NCBI GenBank assembly: GCA_903900265.1
Contig: CAIUMM010000072.1
Location: forward strand, 1 to 64,000
Direction of reading: 5' to 3'
From: an uncultured Pseudomonadota bacterium
GTDB lineage: Bacteria; Myxococcota_A; UBA796; SXON01
DNA length: 64,000 nucleotides
Below the pieces are notes generated by a model. That model ran no database searches. It was not told the origin of the DNA and was given only the letters and a program-made list of their open reading frames with translations. Both the position numbers and the translations under genes were made by a program. This document shows positions 59,288-64,000 of this stretch, piece by piece (within the stretch, counting starts at the first letter, position 1; every line of letters begins with the position of its first letter).

Positions 59288-59293
59288 GCTCTA
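59288..59293 (-). promoter_or_regulatory. -10-like TAGAGC, five bases before ATG 59282 (minus)
   Basis: On the minus strand TAGAGC, then GGGGC, then ATG. Located between the groEL terminator and the GH92 gene. Confidence 0.4.
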
Positions 59294-59322
59294 ACCAAAT
59301 AACGGGCCGCAGGAACGCAAAT

Positions 59323-59350
59323 GGCCCCTCCGAGGGTGCTCGGAGAGGCC
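59323..59350 (-). terminator. Terminator hairpin after groEL
   Basis: Eleven pairs with one C-A mismatch around a four-base loop, 45 bases after the groEL stop. The following T-tract is weak (TTTGCGTTCC). It separates groESL from GH92. Confidence 0.65.
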
Positions 59351-59394
59351 ATGCGGGTGTCGCTCGGGCCATAGGCCAGAGCGAAGCTCAGCGC

Positions 59395-61062
<1,668 letters not shown>

Positions 61063-61146
61063 TCAGCGGTATAGTGGCGGTATGGAAGTGCTCCTCACCG
61101 CGCACGGACAGACGGGCAGACCCGGAGCTCCCGGGGCTATCGGCAG

Positions 61147-61434
<288 letters not shown>

Positions 61435-61532
61435 GAGATTCTCCACTAATGGTTGCAGAAGCTGCATAAGCTCGGTGCGGTGGTCCGATCCGAGCCCCGG
61501 TCTGACGACCGAACGCTTCCGTGACGCCGCAT

Positions 61533-61561
61533 GGGGTACGCACGCAGAAAAGGCACGTCAA
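61533..61561 (-). promoter_or_regulatory. Candidate groESL promoter
   Basis: Minus strand: TTGACG (61556-61561), 17-bp spacer, TACCCC (61533-61538). The -10 is poor. An overlapping CTTGAC and CCCCAT recall the heat-shock sigma-32 boxes, but they are 20 bp apart, too far for that class. No CIRCE operator seen. Confidence 0.3.
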
Positions 61562-61599
61562 GGTGCCGGGCCCAGAAACCGCTGTTGTGGAGGTGATTC

Positions 61600-62193
61600 G
61601 TGACCCTCGTTTTGTCGGAAGGAATTGCGATCCAGACCGATCTCTTCAGCTTTTTCCGCGATCGTGTGGGCGAGGCGGCCGAGCATCAGCGCGCCGGCGT
61701 CAGCGACCGCGCCCTTTTCTACCTCGCGCAGCTTCTGACGGAGGTCGGCCACGACGAAGAGCCGACCCCATCCGGCGGGGAGACCCTCGCTGAGCTGCAC
61801 GTTCAGGCTGCGCTGGCTCCTCCCGGTCAGGCGGTCACGCTGCTCAAGCGACTCGGCGATTGTTCGCTTCTGCTCACCGGATTTTTTCGGGAGCAGCTGG
61901 CGCGGCGCCGGCTCTCGCGGGACTACTGCGCGCGGATGGGCGGTGGCGCGTACCAAAGGTTGGAGCGAATGTTTCCCGGTGATGACACCCTCGCGCCGGT
62001 GTTCGGTGAGCTGGCCCAGCGCTATGACGCGTGCGCGGAGGTCATCGCTGAGGTTCGGGACGAGGCCGCCGTCCGGTCGGACACCGACGCCATCCGGCTC
62101 TACGAGGAGTGGATACGCACCGGATCTCCCCGGGTGGGCGAGCGCCTGCGAACTTTGGGCCTGCTGCCGATTCGAGGCGGCGGAACGGCGTAG
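61600..62193 (+). CDS. Soluble helical protein, unknown
   Basis: 197 aa. GTG start with GGAGG six bases upstream, divergent from groES. Begins LVLSEGIAIQTDLFSFFRDRVGEAA; mostly helical with a central LKRLGDCSLLLTGFFREQLARR. Likely a family conserved among myxobacteria, to which I cannot give a name. Converges with the next gene, four bases between stops. Confidence 0.65.
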   Translation: MTLVLSEGIAIQTDLFSFFRDRVGEAAEHQRAGVSDRALFYLAQLLTEVGHDEEPTPSGGETLAELHVQAALAPPGQAVTLLKRLGDCSLLLTGFFREQLARRRLSRDYCARMGGGAYQRLERMFPGDDTLAPVFGELAQRYDACAEVIAEVRDEAAVRSDTDAIRLYEEWIRTGSPRVGERLRTLGLLPIRGGGTA

Positions 62194-62197
62194 CGGA

Positions 62198-63097
62198 TCA
62201 GGCGGGTGGCTTGCCGCGGGGGGTCTTTGTGCGCGACGTTGCGCGCGGTGGCGAGAGGCTGACCTCGGGCTCGGCGTGTTCGGGAGCTTGGTCTTGTTCT
62301 TTGTCTTTGACGGGCTCTTCAACGCGTTCTTCGCGCTGAGCAGCGTCCGTCGACTCGCCCTTTTTGTTTTCGCCAGCCTCGTTGGTGTTTTTGCTGCCGG
62401 TCTTGTCGCCGGTCTTGTCGCCGTTCTTGTCGCCGTTCTTCTTCTTGTTCTCCTCGTCGTCCTCCGATTCTTCGGTGCCCCACCACGGCTTTCGGCTTCG
62501 GGGCAGGCCTTCGGGCTCCGACAACGCCGCGACCCGCTCGATCTGCTCGGCGATCTGCACCGCCTCGGTGACCTCCCGGGGCGTGCAGCCGTCGCCGGCG
62601 TGGACCTGCGCGGTGGGGGACCTCGCGTCGTTGTCGAAGGTGTGGTCCAAGTTCACTTGGGCAGGGAGGCTTGCGAACGCGGCTTTTTCAGCGTGCATCG
62701 CACGGTCCAGGTGTTGAACGGCTTGGCCGATGTTCCCGCGCGCCAGCGATTGTGCGGCCATGCGGTAGTGGCGGGCGACCGTGCGCCATCGCGTAGGATC
62801 GGGGAGCGTGAATCCGGTTTTTTTGTGGGCGACCTCGTCGAACCACACCCGGTGGTTCTGCATCGCCGCGAGCTCCTTGTTCTGTACGCTGCGGACGCGT
62901 TGGAGGCGGGCGACGATGAACTGGTAGATCGCGTCGCGCTGCTGGTTGTTCGCGCCGATGACGGCTTGCACCTGGGTGTTTCCCAGCTTCTTCGACATCT
63001 TCCGCAGCTGGTCAGACTTCGGATCGGCCTTGCCTGCGGGCGCGCTGCGCTGCGTGGCGCTCGAACCTGCACCCGCGCGTCGTGACTTTACGGGCAT
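62198..63097 (-). CDS. Helical protein with charged low-complexity tail, unknown
   Basis: 299 aa. A basic N-terminus, then KMSKKLGNTQVQAVIGANNQQRDAI; its LGNxxVQ motif resembles the short motif near the start of many cargo or DUF4157-type proteins of contractile injection systems, a weak similarity. A helical core (residues about 50-180) is followed by a Lys/Asp/Glu/Asn-rich tail (GDKNGDKTGDKTGSKN). No partner genes are nearby. Confidence 0.55.
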   Translation of the reverse strand: MPVKSRRAGAGSSATQRSAPAGKADPKSDQLRKMSKKLGNTQVQAVIGANNQQRDAIYQFIVARLQRVRSVQNKELAAMQNHRVWFDEVAHKKTGFTLPDPTRWRTVARHYRMAAQSLARGNIGQAVQHLDRAMHAEKAAFASLPAQVNLDHTFDNDARSPTAQVHAGDGCTPREVTEAVQIAEQIERVAALSEPEGLPRSRKPWWGTEESEDDEENKKKNGDKNGDKTGDKTGSKNTNEAGENKKGESTDAAQREERVEEPVKDKEQDQAPEHAEPEVSLSPPRATSRTKTPRGKPPA

Positions 63098-63104
63098 GAC
63101 CGGC

Positions 63105-63857
63105 TCACAGTACCCGCGTTCGGGACAGGATGGCGTCGTACAGCGCGTTCGGAAGGTATCGCACCCAACGCATCACGATGCGCATCTGCCACGGGAAGGT
63201 GATGTCGCTGCGGCGGCGCTCGAGCCCGTCGGCGATCAGCACCGCAGCGCGCTCGGCGCTGATCAGGAACGGCATCGGGAACTTGTTCTTGGCGGTCAGC
63301 GGCGTCGTGATGAAGCCGGGGTGGATCGCGGTGACGGCGATGCCGTGCCGGCGCAGGTCGACGCGCAACGACTCAAAGAACGTGGTCACCGCCGCTTTCG
63401 ATGCCGAATAGGCGGCGCTCATCGGGAGGCCGCGGTAGCCGGCGACGCTCGAGACCACCGCGAGGTGGCCCGACTTGCGGGCGACCATCTCGGGGAGCAC
63501 GGCGCCGACGCTGTAGATCGCGCCGTCGACGTTCAGCCGCAGGATCTGAATCCACGCGTCGATGGGCACGGCCGTCGTGCGCGTCGGGAGCCCGGTTCCC
63601 GCGTTCGCGACCATCAGGTCGATGGGCCCGAGGCGAGCGGCGATGTGCTGCGCCGCGTCGCGGATGGCCCCCGCGTCGGTCACGTCTGCGACGGCCCACG
63701 CCGCCTTTCCTCCCGCCGCTTCAATCTCCGCCGCCAGCGTCGACAACAGCTCGCCGCGCCGCGCGACGAGGCCGACGGCCCAGCCGCGCCGAGCGAGCTC
63801 CTTGGCGAGCGCATTTCCGATTCCGGTGGATGCACCGGTGATGAGAGCTACCGACAA
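63105..63857 (-). CDS. Short-chain dehydrogenase/reductase
   Basis: 250 aa. TTG start with GGAGG upstream. VALITGASTGIGNALAKELARRG is the TGxxxGxG cofactor loop, VANAGTG the NAG motif, VVSSVAGYRG the catalytic Ser and YSASKAAV the YxxxK. Arg after the first strand (VARRGELL) suggests NADP(H). Substrate unknown. Confidence 0.88.
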   Translation of the reverse strand: MSVALITGASTGIGNALAKELARRGWAVGLVARRGELLSTLAAEIEAAGGKAAWAVADVTDAGAIRDAAQHIAARLGPIDLMVANAGTGLPTRTTAVPIDAWIQILRLNVDGAIYSVGAVLPEMVARKSGHLAVVSSVAGYRGLPMSAAYSASKAAVTTFFESLRVDLRRHGIAVTAIHPGFITTPLTAKNKFPMPFLISAERAAVLIADGLERRRSDITFPWQMRIVMRWVRYLPNALYDAILSRTRVL

Positions 63858-63899
63858 AGAGCCTCCAGAGGCGAAACGCTGCGTAACCGGGGCGGAGGC

Positions 63900-64000
63900 T
63901 TAGGCGGGGCGCGCCCCATAGCCTTCAAGGTCGAGGGAGATGCGCCGGAAGCCTTGGGCTCGACCGGCGTTGACGACCCGCTCGCGCACGCCGGGCTCGA
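63900..64000 (-). CDS. larE: C-terminal end of LarE-like sulfur transferase (partial)
   Basis: Minus-strand frame open from the window edge to TAA at 63900-63902, 32 residues. RERVVNAGRAQGFRRISLDLEGYG matches the end of LarE, the ATP-dependent enzyme that donates sulfur to the nickel-pincer cofactor of lactate racemase. Only the tail is in the window. Confidence 0.65.
   Translation of the reverse strand, partial: EPGVRERVVNAGRAQGFRRISLDLEGYGARPA

Noticed and set aside
61435-61599. CIRCE operator or sigma-32 promoter before groES
   Set aside because: No TTAGCACTC inverted repeat, and the CTTGAC/CCCCAT boxes are 20 bp apart rather than 13-15.

Overview
This window is high-GC bacterial DNA, most likely from a myxobacterium-like member of the Myxococcota. 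The evidence is the set of MopE-type putative metal-binding repeats, many lipoproteins with Asp/Thr/Ser-rich linkers just after the lipobox, a MYXO-CTERM-like C-terminal anchor, a Ser/Thr kinase-like membrane protein, and a secreted glycosidase-rich proteome. The assignment is inferred from gene content; no rRNA is present to confirm it. Coding density is high, and many neighbouring genes overlap by ATGA or GTGA.

Layout. 1-1460: a gene tail and a TldD/PmbA protein. 1568-3262: a metal-binding-repeat lipoprotein. 3265-9237: a starch-use cluster (lipoprotein alpha-amylase, LamB-like porin, GH15-like glucoamylase with a surface anchor). 9261-9728: a TfoX-like protein. 9729-11326: no credible gene, but a consensus sigma-54 promoter, two matching upstream dyads, about 1.3 kb of tetraloop-rich sequence and a strong intrinsic terminator. 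I read this as one large structured RNA that I do not recognise. 11327-13215: GMC oxidoreductase and a small membrane partner (minus). 13365-18440: a lipoprotein, a radical SAM protein, a tandem amidohydrolase pair and a sugar epimerase. 18452-21732: a GT2-like membrane protein divergent from tmk-lipB, then a DUF922-like lipoprotein. 21763-29332: secreted or lipoprotein genes (thioredoxin-like, FG-GAP propeller, Asp-rich lipoprotein, GH5-like, pilin-like). 29394-35425 (minus): a lipoprotein, a cyclase-like protein, a GH1-like fragment, Maf and a class A penicillin-binding protein. 35543-42089: a GT-C-like membrane protein, an ABC exporter, HtpG and an EamA transporter. 42114-49346: a membrane pseudokinase, a clan-A glycosidase, another GT-C-like protein and small lipoproteins. 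49429-57048: a TonB-type receptor with its lipoprotein, an alpha/beta hydrolase, an unknown protein and a lipoprotein gene missing its 5' end. 57069-64000: GH92, groES-groEL, unknowns, an SDR and the tail of larE.

Two signals stand out. The first is the sigma-54-controlled giant RNA candidate. The second is a recurring layout in which a TA-starting hexamer ends exactly 5-7 bases before the start codon of about half of the genes that have their own promoter. This implies widespread leaderless transcripts. It also corrects several start calls, for example 53711 instead of 53705. All counts and alignments were made by eye.
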